This document shows, in pieces, positions 10,020-19,916 of a stretch of DNA of 64,000 bases. Source of the DNA: Stagonosporopsis chrysanthemi. Taxonomy: Eukaryota > Ascomycota > Dothideomycetes > Pleosporales > Didymellaceae. A program made the position numbers and the translations under genes. Location of the stretch: contig JAFISE010000110.1 in assembly GCA_022560025.1 (NCBI GenBank), positions 47,042-111,041 on the forward strand, read 5' to 3'. The notes beneath the pieces are model-generated. The model was not told where the DNA came from. It saw only the letters and a program-made list of their open reading frames with translations, and searched no databases. Position 1 is the stretch's first letter. Each line of letters opens with the position of its first letter.

Positions 10020-10630
10020 ATGAATCCTTTCGCGCTCTACAGATCCCGCTCCTCTCGTTCTTCTTCTACCGTTCACACGGCGACAATGACTAACACAGAT
10101 GTCGCCGAGACGACGCCAAGCGCCAAACCAGGTCTTCCGCTGTACACCGGAGAGTGCGATTTCATGGACTGCCTACGCAACATCGTCACCTCATTGGAGA
10201 CCAAAGACGATGATTGGGTCTTTTGCGCGCGCCTCCTCATGGCTATCGAGAAGAAGGAGAAGCAGCGTACCGAAGAAAGCAAGGCGTTGCCTCGCCGCTC
10301 TGCTGAAACCGGTTATGCAGACTACAACAAAAGGTTTGCATCCAGACAAACGGGTTTCTGTGCGTCACTAACATTGCCGCAAGGCGCCCTGTCCGATCTG
10401 ACATCTTGTTCGAGCGAGGCTACCCGTTCACACTGCCGCTGAACCTTGACAACTTCTTGTCTCCACCAAAAGGTCGTCACGGACAGGGAGAGGCTGTGCA
10501 TGCCGACGAGGAGCTTCCGACCCCGCCGAATGAGATTGGAGAGCAGAACAAGCCTCGTCTGCGTGTAGACTCCGCCGCGGTGACATGCAGCTCCTGTCAT
10601 CATCTCGGCGACGCTGTTCAGGAGAAGTAG
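10020..10630 (+). CDS. Hypothetical protein, one intron
   Basis: Predicted 186 aa from exons 10020-10333 and 10384-10630. The 50-bp intron starts GTTTGC, has a CTAAC branch site 10 nt before its AAG end, and joins the exons in frame (AAA AG|G CGC). Exon 1 has a Ser/Arg-rich start, an acidic middle (ETKDDDWVFCARLLMAIEKK) and a YADYNKR block. Exon 2 has SDILFERGYPFTLPLNLDNF and a C-terminal CSSCHH motif. The middle looks like a helical domain, but I do not recognise a family. No signal peptide or membrane segment. Confidence 0.55.
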
Positions 10631-11115
10631 GATATCCGGCGACATTGCTACAGGTTGATACTGAGCCGCATGGCATGGCCTGTTATGTATTAGGTGAAGC
10701 GACACACCGCGTCGATCGACAACACAGTTGATATTTTTGATCAGGTCGGCGGACCCCCACTTTCGCTTGCTTGGATTGATATAAGCTCGCGTTCGCGCTC
10801 GCGATGGCAGATCGCACTCAAGGTTTCACGTCTGCATCTGATGATGGCCTTGCAGCAGTCACGATATTGAATGAACAATTAAATTCATAACCACATGTAC
10901 AGCATTGCTCTGTTATCGCACTGCATATTCACTCTGCGAAGACCGGAGTCCACTCGTTAGATTTCTCTAGCACGGCCACGATCCGTAATGACCGCAGAGA
11001 GCTAGGACTTGCCACCTATGTTGGTACTGGAGTGCGCATGGATAACAGCGCTGGCAGCTGACTGCGATATCGCGGTTATAGACCTGCCATTGAATCTTCA
11101 CATCCTCACACTCTC
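10631..11115. other. Intergenic, nothing recognised
   Basis: No supported gene. A GC-rich alternating patch (CTCGCGTTCGCGCTCGCGATGG, positions 10788-10806) is the only compositional feature. Confidence 0.35.
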
Positions 11116-12102
11116 ATGCCCTTATATCCTCACCCCAATCTAAGAAACCTCGCCGCTGCTCGCTCTGAGTTCTTTGTTAATTTAACTCCAGCTAATTTTG
11201 CCAGTCCCGCGTCGACGAGGTCGCAACATGGCCCTGGCGGCTCCTGTATCGCGTCAGAGAAGGCGAGAGGTTGCGCGGCAACAGTACATCATCATCAACC
11301 GCAAACATGCCGTGCTCTATACCACTCCAGCGCCATCGCTGATCTGCATATGCAGCAGGACTCTCTTTCTTTCCCGCCTGTGGACAAAGAGAAACTAGAA
11401 GAGTGGGTACGGAGAATCATCCTGAAAACTCTCAGAGAGAATGTGTACTTCATTCTGGCCAAGCACCTGGAGGAATCCGAGAGCAGGGCATTGTATTGAG
11501 TACGCTAGCAGCGCGCGCTGTCGCCCTAAAGTGCGAAGATTCAACCAGAAGGTGTAAGAGCATGTCACCACGGCTAAAAACAATGCATTGAGTCACTAGG
11601 CTACACTAATAAGTGCTGCCTGTGTCCTTCTTAGGGACCCAACTTTGAGGACTGCTGCTGACTACATAGAGACCACAGTGCTTGCTGATTACCGATCAAA
11701 CCGGGCTCGCCACCGCCCCAATCGTCCTGCCCCGCTACTTACAACCGCGATATAGATACAAAATTTATCGGACAAGAGATTGTTTGGAAATTGTGACGGG
11801 TATGGAACGTGGCGTTCCCCAAAGACGCTGCCGTTCTGTCAGCGGTGGGGCATTTGCACAAATACAACGTTCGGGAGCGCGAGCGAGCTAGCGGACTGTT
11901 CTCTGAGTCCGTGTTCAAGAGCCAATTTAAGAGCACAGATACCAGTACTCCTTCTGCTGTCCCCACTGGCAAGGAAGCAAACGTTCGAGCCCTTACTGAT
12001 ACCGCTCGTGAGAGCAGGGAGCGCAACCTCATGGAAGAATCTGGTCAGGCCTCGAAGAAGTCCAGATTAGCTGCAGCATATCCGTTAATTGCTGCTTGCT
12101 GA
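11116..12102 (+). pseudogene. Coding-like stretch, exon structure not resolved
   Basis: Several plus-strand segments look coding but do not join cleanly. 11350-11499 gives SFPPVDKEKLEEWVRRIILK and a following helix. 11640-11755 gives TAADYIETTVLADYRSNRAR. 11809-12102 gives an Arg/Glu/Ser-rich segment ending AAAYPLIAAC. A possible intron (GTGTAAG at about 11552 to CTTCTTAG at about 11634, with ACTAATAAG inside) joins two of them in frame. Other joins need frame changes, so I take this as a decayed or multi-exon gene of unknown function. Confidence 0.3.
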
Positions 12103-12842
12103 AAAAAAAAACCCAAGGCTGTGGATGCTGTGTTGGCGAAGCTAAAAATGGAAACGGCCCAGCGTGTTGGACTTCGGGGTGACAACACTCAAGTGATCGT
12201 GGAGTGAAGTGGTTCTGTGCTGACAAGTCCAGCCATATCTTGATCATGATTAGAGGAGACTTGAGAGTTGGAATTGCAGTTGGTGGTGGTGTCTGACCTA
12301 GGCGCGCGCCGCCGGATGTTGTTCCGGTATGCCACTGAGTAATTAGATAACAGGGGGTAGCCACGTCGGGTCGTACAGCCCGGTCCCTTTATACAGCTAC
12401 CAGAGACGAGATCCAACCATTCAGCGTGAGGAGGAAGTCCGACTTGCTACAGGTTATTGGCACCTTAGAGGTGTACGAGCCGACGTGGCCGACGCATGTA
12501 AGCTCTCTGCAACATGGAAACCCTGACCGTCAGTAGCGCATGTCAGACACACAGGTTCCACGGTTATGCGGTTTTATTATCCGCAGGGGACAACTGACTG
12601 ACAGATGTCACGTCTCAGCCACACCAAGTCAGGGAACAACATGACAGCCAGAAGCTTAATTTGACAATCCTGCTTCCCAACTTGGTGTTTCTTGTGAGTC
12701 AAAGTAAAGTCAGTACAGTTCCTATGCTTAGCAAATAGCTGGTCACATCAACTCTTCGGGCAAACCGCTAATTCCCACTGTGCATTGATGACTGCTGAGG
12801 CGCAGTGGTGCGGGTGCAAGGTCAGGCTGAGGTGTTCTGCTT
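12103..12842. other. Gene-free stretch
   Basis: No coding support on either strand. The minus-strand frames at 12029-12416 overlap each other and have biased, non-coding-like composition. An A9 tract lies near 12105. Confidence 0.4.
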
Positions 12843-12976
12843 TATAACGGTTGGGCTCTGCCCAGGCCTACTCTAGTACGAGTTAGGATAGCGTGTGTAT
12901 GGGCAGGCATATAAGCAGCTCAGCCCACGTCAATAGTCAAACAAGCGCAGTCCTCCTCTCTTTCTACACCGTTACA
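12843..12976 (+). repeat. Solo LTR, family LTR-4, internally deleted copy
   Basis: 134 bp from TATAACGGTTGGGC to CACCGTTACA. It matches both ends of the 333-bp copy at 17507-17839 but lacks about 199 bp of its interior. The deletion junction falls in CTCCT, which is present at both breakpoints in the longer copy. Flanks TGCTT and TACTT are one transition away from a perfect 5-bp target duplication. Confidence 0.85.
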
Positions 12977-13659
12977 TACTTGATGCGTTACTCGGGCCAT
13001 AAGAAGTGCTCTGGGGGCACTGCTTGGAGTCTGCGTGGTGTTAGTGATGCTTGACGAGGGGACCTGAGCAGAGCGGGATCGTAGGCGAGGCGGATGATGA
13101 CCATCTTGTACATCACGACATGCCATTTTGTAGCACATCGCTACTTTCACTACTACTGACACTCCGAGGCAAGATCCCATCAGCTTCATGTCCAGCACGC
13201 CTCGCTGTCCGTTTCCCATTCCTACAGTGATACGTGTAGAACTCCGCCTACGGGAACACATAGCCCCGTACCCGCGTCAGATCTTCCTTGGCGCTCCTTT
13301 TGGGCACCAATGCCTATGCCGCATGTCTCGTTGCCATAGTCTTACTCTCGACTCCATGCTCCGTCTATTCGTCCTCTTGCTTCTTAATCACGCTGATCGT
13401 CTCTGTCTTGTTTAGTCGGTGCACTGTTCATTACAGTCAATGACACCTTTTTTCGGCGTTGGATGTCTCAAACCATAGTCAAGCTGAACAAAGTCCCCCT
13501 CCACCATGTAGGAAGCGTACACCGGTCCTCCACGGTGTTCTACAAGTCCTTACAGGTACAAGTAGCTCCGAACAAGCTGGATACCAGACGCTAAAGCTTG
13601 CGCAAAGTCCTACCCCATTCTTTCAAGCCAATCCAGAAGTATCTGTACAGCCGCGCGGC
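12977..13659. other. Gene-free stretch
   Basis: No supported gene. Short frames on both strands at 12920-13261 and 13188-13415 share the same DNA and show no domain. Confidence 0.4.
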
Positions 13660-14101
13660 TTATGGTACATAGTCAAGGTAGACTGACACACCCACGATGA
13701 TGATCAAGAACATGATCACTAATAGGAACTGTCGGCGCTTCTCTGCAACGCACGCTTCCATCTCCAATTCTTTCTGCTCTTCCTTGCTCCAGGATGCAGG
13801 TAGCTCTACTTGCGTCAACTTGGTTGAGGTTAGGCCGTTATTGTAACGGTCAAAAAGACCGGCCTTCTTGCCATTCTAGCTTGAAGGTATATATAGTTGT
13901 ATTTCGTACGGTTACAATTATCGATGCTGCAAATACGTTCGTGATTGCGATTGTGGAGGCGGTCGCGGTAAATGGTTGCGAGGTTGCAAATGCGGAAGTA
14001 GTTGTTTGCGTAAAGGCGAGGCCAGGTAGTCTGTCGGACGAGTTGAAAGGAGGCTCATAGAATCCATCTTTGGTTGACTGCATATTGCGGCATTTTTCCA
14101 C
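13660..14101 (-). CDS. Probable tail-anchored small membrane protein
   Basis: Exon 1 starts at 14101 and codes a Thr/Ser/Ala-rich N-terminal region (STKDGFYEPPFNSSDRLPG). The last exon ends at the TAA at 13662-13660 and codes LPASWSKEEQKELEMEACVA, a short basic stretch (EKRRQ) and one hydrophobic helix (FLLVIMFLIIIVGVSVYL) just before the stop, as in tail-anchored proteins. The intron must contain the CTAACC branch site near 13830. Its acceptor is CCAAG or CGCAAG; the donor is uncertain, with GTACGA near 13916 or GTAACC just upstream keeping frame. No family is recognised. Confidence is higher for the C-terminal exon than for the start. Confidence 0.45.
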
Positions 14102-14375
14102 TTTAGCGGCATCGAGCGGTCGTTGGGACTATTGTAGTTCCGGAAGCACGATTGTCTACTTTCTTACTTCAAGACTTAGAGCTGGCTCTTGTAGGTCCTT
14201 AAAGTTGGCCGCAGTCGCTTGTTTTTCACTCTTGCGCCTTCATCTATCTCTCCTTACGCAGTCCGAGCGGGAGTCTTTCACTGCTGTTCCCAGCTGCTCT
14301 TTATTCAAGCACAGACTCCCCCATCCTCTAAGCCACCAGTGCTCCACGCAATCACATACCTTTCTAACCGTTTTC

Positions 14376-15493
14376 ATGCTCAAGATGGTGGGCGTTTCCA
14401 GCAACATGTTCAGCTTTGTGTTAGGCTGCTGCTTCAGCTTTCTGTCCAGCAGCATGTTCAGCAATGTTTTCAGCAGCTTGTTTAGCAAAAAATCTCTTCT
14501 AGATCAGCTTCAAGATGAAGTTGACCACAGACAGTCTATCAAGAATGAAGCCTTTACAGACTTTCGAGACCTACAAGCCGAATACGAGACCTGGCAATGC
14601 GGCTTAGCAAACAACGCCATGACTCATGGCTATGTCTGGGTGGCAGAAGGCCATCCATGGTCATTCAGATTGTCTCTCGTAAAAAACGAGTCCGAGCGCG
14701 CGGAGATATTTCTTGCAGAGGTTATGTTGTAGCAAGCTGCTGAGCGCAAGACATCAAAGGACTACTCCGAGGGAGCATCGAAAGAGGGGTCGTCGCAGGA
14801 ACATGACACCCAAGAACGCCTTGACCAGACAGTACAGGTCATGAAAGCGGTTGAGATTTCGGAACCGCATTACAGTATTGCAATCAGGCAACCTTCCAAA
14901 GTCACTAATTCATCCTCGATAGATGAATTGACCTGCCGGACAATGCCCAATAACCTGCAATCAGCGCCAGAGTTCGACGAGCTACTCATGACGAATAAGG
15001 AGCTTGATTGTCTTATATCGGAGTCAGAGCAAGACCTGACTGCGACGATGGCTGCGATAGCTATCAGCGAAGCTAATGTCGCTGAGACAGATGCGGAACT
15101 CAAGGATGTCCTTACCCGTGACTTCGATAACAACGGCGCTCTCTCTATTTGATTATGGCGAACAACGCCAAAATCGCACTGTTCCTGCTGCAGAAGCATC
15201 TGAAAGAGATAATTCACATTCATCGCCCTCTAATCACTCTACAAGAGTCACGGCTAGCAAAGCGGAAACAGGACCGCATTTCTCCTGAAGCCACCAAGAT
15301 ACTTCGAAACATGAGAATCGAGTTGCAAGCCAAACATGCCGCTTTGGTCAAGCTGCAACAGACCGGGGACTTTAAAGCTGGTCCGGCGCAAAGCGTCCAC
15401 CACAACAGCTCGGCAGCGTCTGCCAGTGATTTGCTTGGAGATGGCGAAAACACCCCCCCGGACCGCAAGGTTCTAGCCAGTAACTCTACATAA
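14376..15493 (+). pseudogene. Hypothetical helical protein with one stop and one frameshift
   Basis: From ATG at 14376 the frame runs through a hydrophobic Ser/Phe-rich start (possible membrane segment, residues about 10-45), then SLLDQLQDEVDHRQSIKNEA and RDLQAEYETWQCG. It is interrupted by TAG at 14730-14732 and continues in the same frame with an acidic, Gln-rich helical segment. At about 15140 the reading shifts frame and continues as ANNAKIALFLLQKHLKEII and AKHAALVKLQ to a stop at 15491-15493. TAG could derive from CAG by a C-to-T change. No domain known to me. It may be a recently inactivated gene; an intron at the second break cannot be excluded. Confidence 0.45.
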
Positions 15494-16401
15494 AATCTCG
15501 AGGAACGCTTCAGGCGGCTGCGTGATCCCCAGAGGAAGTGGGCGTGATTGGGACACTTGTGGATGAGGCCAAGCATCAGGCAGAGATATAAAGGGGGTCT
15601 AGAATCATGGTAGAGGGATCTAGGGATACTACTGCAAGCAAAGGACGATGGTAAACATGGCGAAACATATAAACATAGGCGTAATTACAGACATGCCCGT
15701 GCATATCATTAGAGGGTTCTCCGACCATGCTTGAGTGATCATTCAAAATCTATGTGGCTTCAAGCCAACCTTCGCCATGTCTTTGTGTTGGCTGTTCACT
15801 GCAGACGCTCCAATCATTGCTTTCTGACAAGGCCGCTGCTGACGACCGACAGCATTCAAAACTTCGTAAGTCATTGTTTGACCTGTTGAGTGGACCGGCC
15901 GGGCCCAACCATCATCGAGAAGCAAGGAATGAATGTTCTTTTGATCAATGGTGGAATCTGTCCGGTCCAGATGTTTTCTGCTCGCGTGGCGGCGATGAGA
16001 TTGTGGACAATACGTACAACCTTTGGAGTAGCCGGGTAATTTTCAAGTCGAATCAACCTGACCAAAGAGTTTTGAGTAGATGTTGTATTCGATTAGGGCA
16101 ACCTCATAATCTGAGATACAGATCGTACTATTTTCGGGCATTTAATGGCGTTTATTTAGGACCTCATCATTTGCATTGCTTGGTTGTCGTAAGGCCACAA
16201 TCTTACGATCTAAACTATGATCCGTGCTTCGCCAGCTTTGCTTAAGCATCAGTTCTAGCCCCCTCAATCCTAGAGTGGGACAACAGCTGCGTAAAATTAA
16301 CATCTGTTAATCACTTCAAATTCCGCTGCGCTTCCTTGACTTTGCCCCTTATTCAGTTCCTAGCACGGGGAACCGACGCTTAGGCTGGTGGTAACTCATT
16401 A
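15494..16401. other. Gene-free stretch with coding-like debris
   Basis: The minus strand at 16065-15743 holds two overlapping frames (VVRIVHNLIAATRAENIWTG in one) that could be a decayed gene, but I cannot assign a family. Otherwise no features. Confidence 0.35.
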
Positions 16402-16585
16402 TGTAACTGCGTAAGCAGTGTCAAGTGGGTGCTGCGGGTCAACGCTTGTATTGCTATCTGTTCTCGTGTTGTGATGTTATGATGTTCGTCTACAGGAGCC
16501 CTCAGCTCAGAGGTAAGTGCACTTGCCCACACCGGGCAGTGCCTGCTACAATAGAATATCATGTGATCTATGCCACGTGGTTACA
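16402..16585 (+). repeat. Solo LTR, family LTR-3, copy 1
   Basis: 184 bp from TGTAACTGCGTAAGCAG to CCACGTGGTTACA, with perfect 5-bp duplications CATTA at 16397-16401 and 16586-16590. TGTAAC and GTTACA form short inverted ends. Three related copies lie at 18876, 21603 (inverted) and 63576. It cuts off the last codons of the membrane-protein gene on its right. Confidence 0.95.
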
Positions 16586-16889
16586 CATTAACCCGAGCGG
16601 CAGTACGGTTCACGGTGTTGACAAGCACATCCCACTCCTTAAGATCTATGGCCTCGGTAATTTTGACCCACAGGAACCAGGCAACGCTAATGTAGATGGC
16701 CTTATCAATGGCTTCACCTATGGAGTTGATGATAACATTCCATTTGTGCAATTCCATGGTCTTCTTTTGGCGTATCGCAACCGCCTCATTTATGTGGGCG
16801 AACAGAACATAAGCGCAGATCGCGTTGATGGCGATGATAACGGCGAGGAACTTCCGGTTCACATTTAACAACTCCCAGAGGTTGGTCAT
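16581..16889 (-). CDS. Small two-helix membrane protein, C-terminus replaced by LTR stop
   Basis: Frame from ATG at 16889 (an upstream ATG at 17051 is also in frame), 102 aa. Two hydrophobic segments: FLAVIIAINAICAYVLFAHI near residues 13-32 and AIYISVAWFLWV near 63-74. The LTR-3 insertion at 16402-16585 ends the protein: the TAA of its TGTAAC end becomes the stop. With the LTR and one target copy ignored, the reading continues for five codons (ELPPA) to a TAA just beyond, so only the extreme C-terminus changed. No family is recognised. I choose the shorter start because the region before it is not protein-like. Confidence 0.5.
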   Translation of the reverse strand: MTNLWELLNVNRKFLAVIIAINAICAYVLFAHINEAVAIRQKKTMELHKWNVIINSIGEAIDKAIYISVAWFLWVKITEAIDLKEWDVLVNTVNRTAARVNV

Positions 16890-17051
16890 GGTTGTCAGTT
16901 GCCCGTTTTTGACCAACCTGACTTGGAGGGCTGGTGTGAATTGAGCCTTGGTGTTGCGTGGGCCAGGTTTGTTTGGAGAACAGTTGTTGTAGATATGGTC
17001 TTTGTGTAGCAATCCTGTTTCTGACGAAGCTAGAGCTTGGTCAAGATGCAA

Positions 17052-17506
17052 AGCAATGTCTTGTCAGGGTCTCACACGCCTTTAGAAACCGCCTTCAATT
17101 GCATAGGGTGAGCTTTGGCGGTGGCTTATCATAAGGAACAAATTGGGGCACGGATATGGGGCTTGTGTGTTGCTTTGTCACAACAAAGGAGTTGTAGCGT
17201 AGAGGCAGTGATGGTCTTACACACAATGCTGGTCCAGTGTCCCATCTGAGAAGGCGTATTACCTCTGACCTCGGCGTAGCAAAATGCAGGGTGTGTCAAA
17301 GGTAAGAGTAAGACCCTGATCGCTCTCTCGAATATCATACTTGGGGACGAAGGGAGGGACAAAGAAGAGATCTTGGCGTGTCGCTACACACTGGTAAATT
17401 CAGGGTCTGGGGCGCCCCACCTGGAGACAAAGCTAGCTATTACGCGATCTTCACCTTCTTGGGTAGGCGTCCGAGATCTTCACATGAGAAAAACGACGAT
17501 GAAAAT
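17052..17506. other. Intergenic, nothing recognised
   Basis: Short frames only. A coding-like stretch at about 17410-17500 (YYAIFTFLGRRPRSSHEKND) runs into the LTR-4 copy but does not continue sensibly on its far side. Confidence 0.35.
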
Positions 17507-17839
17507 TGTAACGGTTGGGCTCTGCCCAGGCTTACTCTAGTACGAGTTAGGATAGCTTGTGTATGGGCAAGCATATAAGCAGCTCAGCCCACGTCAATAG
17601 TCAATGCAGCGCAGTCCTCCTGTTGCGGTGAATGCAATTTCATGTATTCTGCTATTCTGTTGTTGTTGTGTTGTTGTTCTCTGCTCTGCACGAAGCAGCA
17701 GTCGGGTCTATTTACATGACGTGTCTGTAATGCAGCTGAGGCAAGAGATGCTCTATAAGATGAGGAAGCAACACCAGACCACCAACACGTGATCTGCTTC
17801 TCATACCCGTCACACCTCCTCTCTTTCTACACCTTTACA
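17507..17839 (+). repeat. Solo LTR, family LTR-4, full-length copy
   Basis: 333 bp from TGTAACGGTTGGGC to CTACACCTTTACA, with a perfect AAAAT duplication at 17502-17506 and 17840-17844. The sibling at 12843-12976 has the same ends and an internal deletion. It contains TATAAG motifs and a T/G-rich tract (TTGTTGTTGTGTTGTTGTT), as expected for an LTR promoter region. Confidence 0.9.
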
Positions 17840-17986
17840 AAAATCCACAGCATAACATACTCAAAGACCATTTTCTCCTCCTGTGCTATCGCCCTTTTCC
17901 TTGCAATCTGCACATCCAGGAGGTTGCACATCCTCGACGTGATTGAAGCTGAAGAAGATTACAAGACGGTATGGAGGATCGTGAAG

Positions 17987-18171
17987 TGTCACGGTTGAGG
18001 GCATCTTCTGCCTCATGTGCAGTTGCACCTCACCTCTGGTGAGACGAGGCTGCCTCTCCTGCACTAGCGCTGTTTACAGCTACCCATGTATACATACTGT
18101 TCGTAGCTTCACCCAATGGAACCTCAGTTCAATCCTCAAATCTTCCCGCACTGCTTGCACTCACTGCGACA
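17987..18171 (+). repeat. Solo LTR, family LTR-2, copy 2
   Basis: 185 bp from TGTCACGGTTGAGG to CACTGCGACA, with perfect TGAAG duplications at 17982-17986 and 18172-18176. It lies only 147 bp after the LTR-4 copy. A few C-to-T and G-to-A differences separate it from the copies at 9316 and 36596. Confidence 0.95.
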
Positions 18172-18875
18172 TGAAGGCCTGACCCCCTACCTCGTATGCT
18201 TCTGACGTCATTCAGTCTGACAAGGGATGCGATGTTGTCAGCACCCACGGTCTCACACGAACACCACACATATACAACCGTCAGCGACTTGTGCACATGC
18301 GCAGCTTCATTGCTCCACGATACACACAGGCGTCATGAGGACCTCTGTCTGAGAAATACCTGCGCGGTGCCCAGAGCCTCACGCAAGCGACCCGGCAAAG
18401 GTTACCGCTACGATGCAATCAGCCGGTCAGGGCCTTGCCTGTGACTATCTTTATCACTGCTGCCACCAACATCTGACTGACACCATCGCGTTGACTGACA
18501 CAGCAGATGCAGAGGCTCAGTGTGTACGAAGCTTGTTTCCTGCATGAAGCCGCGAAAAGTTGATTTGGAGAGTCGTGAGCGTTTTGCACGACAGCAATCC
18601 ACCGACAATAGATCAGTAAAAGTCTGATGTGGCAGAGATAAGAGAGCAGCACAAAAAGACATGATGTTATGGAATGAATAAAAGAAAGGGCATAGAACTT
18701 CGATAATCAGTGAACGCAGTTACGGACTGGGCCTACCAAGAAAGGCAAGCCCTTCTGATGATCCTACTACTGTCCCCACAAGGAAACCAAAGTTGGGCAT
18801 ATCAAAGCCATGCCTCTCTCATCTCCTGTCAAATTCATTCTGGCTTTCATCAATCTCACAAGCACGTACCCATGT
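18172..18875. other. Gene-free stretch between two solo LTRs
   Basis: No supported gene; short frames on both strands overlap (18408-18662 minus). Confidence 0.4.
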
Positions 18876-19059
18876 TGTAACTGCGTGAGCAGTGTCAAGT
18901 GGGTGCTGCGGGTCAACGCTTGTATTGCTATCTGTTCTCGTGTTGTGATGTTCTGATGTCCGTCTACAGGAGCCCTCAGCTCAGAGATAAGTGCACTTGC
19001 CCACACCGGGCAGTGCCTGCTACAACAGAATATCATGTGATCTATACCACGTGGTTACA
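18876..19059 (+). repeat. Solo LTR, family LTR-3, copy 2
   Basis: 184 bp, about 95% like copy 1 by eye, with TGTAACTGCGTGAGC and GTGGTTACA ends. Flanks are CATGT (left) and CCATT (right), so no clean target duplication remains. Confidence 0.9.
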
Positions 19060-19192
19060 CCATTTCACTTCAAAACCCATGCTTGTGTTCGTATCCACGA
19101 ACTCGCACTACGCATTATCGTTCATACCACCCGCAGCGCCGCCTAAAGCCAGTGCTACACCTTCACGACCGGGTCCCAGTTCCCACCCTCCT

Positions 19193-19916
19193 CTACACCA
19201 CACCCTCGTCCTCCTCCTCGTCTCCAGCCGTGTATCCACTCTCATACTCATTCTCCTTGTCCACATCCCCATCGTCGCCCGGAGCAACAACAACAACAAC
19301 TCTGCGCATCACACACGAGCCGCAACACCGGTCCGCAGCATATCCATACTCCTGCACATGCAACACAGCTTGGATCTCGCGTTCGCAGCACGCATATGCA
19401 ACGTCGGGCAAGGCTAACACCTGCGTGTTAAAGATAGGACGAGTACGCAAGCGCTTGTAGGGCCTGCCAGTGTTAATGTCATTAATTGCTGAGTCGTGCG
19501 GCGAGGCGTCGGCGGCTCTGCACTTGGAGGTCGAGGCGGGGATGGCAGGGTCCGACAGAGCGGGACGCCTCGAGTCTGAGGATTGGAGCCGACCGGGCGA
19601 GAAGCAGGCGTCGCACTCGCATGAGTCGGGAGGGCCTGCGTCGCGACGACACGAGGAGCGCGGCGGGCTGGCGAGCTTGGGCGGACGGCGGTCATCAGGG
19701 GCGGGACGGGACGTGTTGGGCAGCTCTTTGTTCTCCCTGCTGGAGGATGTGTAGCACTCGGAACATCCGTTACACTCCTCGGCCTGCACGGTTTTGTCAG
19801 TCAGTCTGAAATTGGCGGTAAAGAAGAACCCATGCATCACGCACCCAGTCCGGTGGCTCGAGACGTTTCTCCTCCAGCCAGCCCCAATACGCTGCTACGT
19901 ATGCCGGATCAGGCAT
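19193..19916 (-). CDS. Cys-rich acidic hypothetical protein, one intron
   Basis: Predicted 220 aa. Exon 1 is 19916-19845 (24 codons, with PAYVAAYWGWLEEKRLEPPDW) and exon 2 is 19783-19193. The 61-bp intron begins GTGCGTG, has CTGAC branch sites and ends GTGCAG, in phase 0. Exon 2 carries Cys groups (ECNGCSEC, SCECDAC, YACCE, RCCGSC), a basic patch (RPYKRLRTRP) that could be a nuclear signal, and an acidic tail (GDEEEDEG). No known fold is recognised; the paired Cys could bind metal. No signal peptide, so an intracellular protein is more likely than a secreted one. Confidence 0.6.

Noticed and set aside
16380..16562. Conserved 60-aa reading frame recurring at 16380, 18767, 21587 and 63470
   Set aside because: All four are translations of LTR-3 copies; the similarity reflects the repeat, not a protein family.
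19193..19460. Plus-strand frames rich in Ser/Thr/Pro (18899-19460)
   Set aside because: They are antisense to the Cys-rich gene, which has a clean intron and start on the minus strand.
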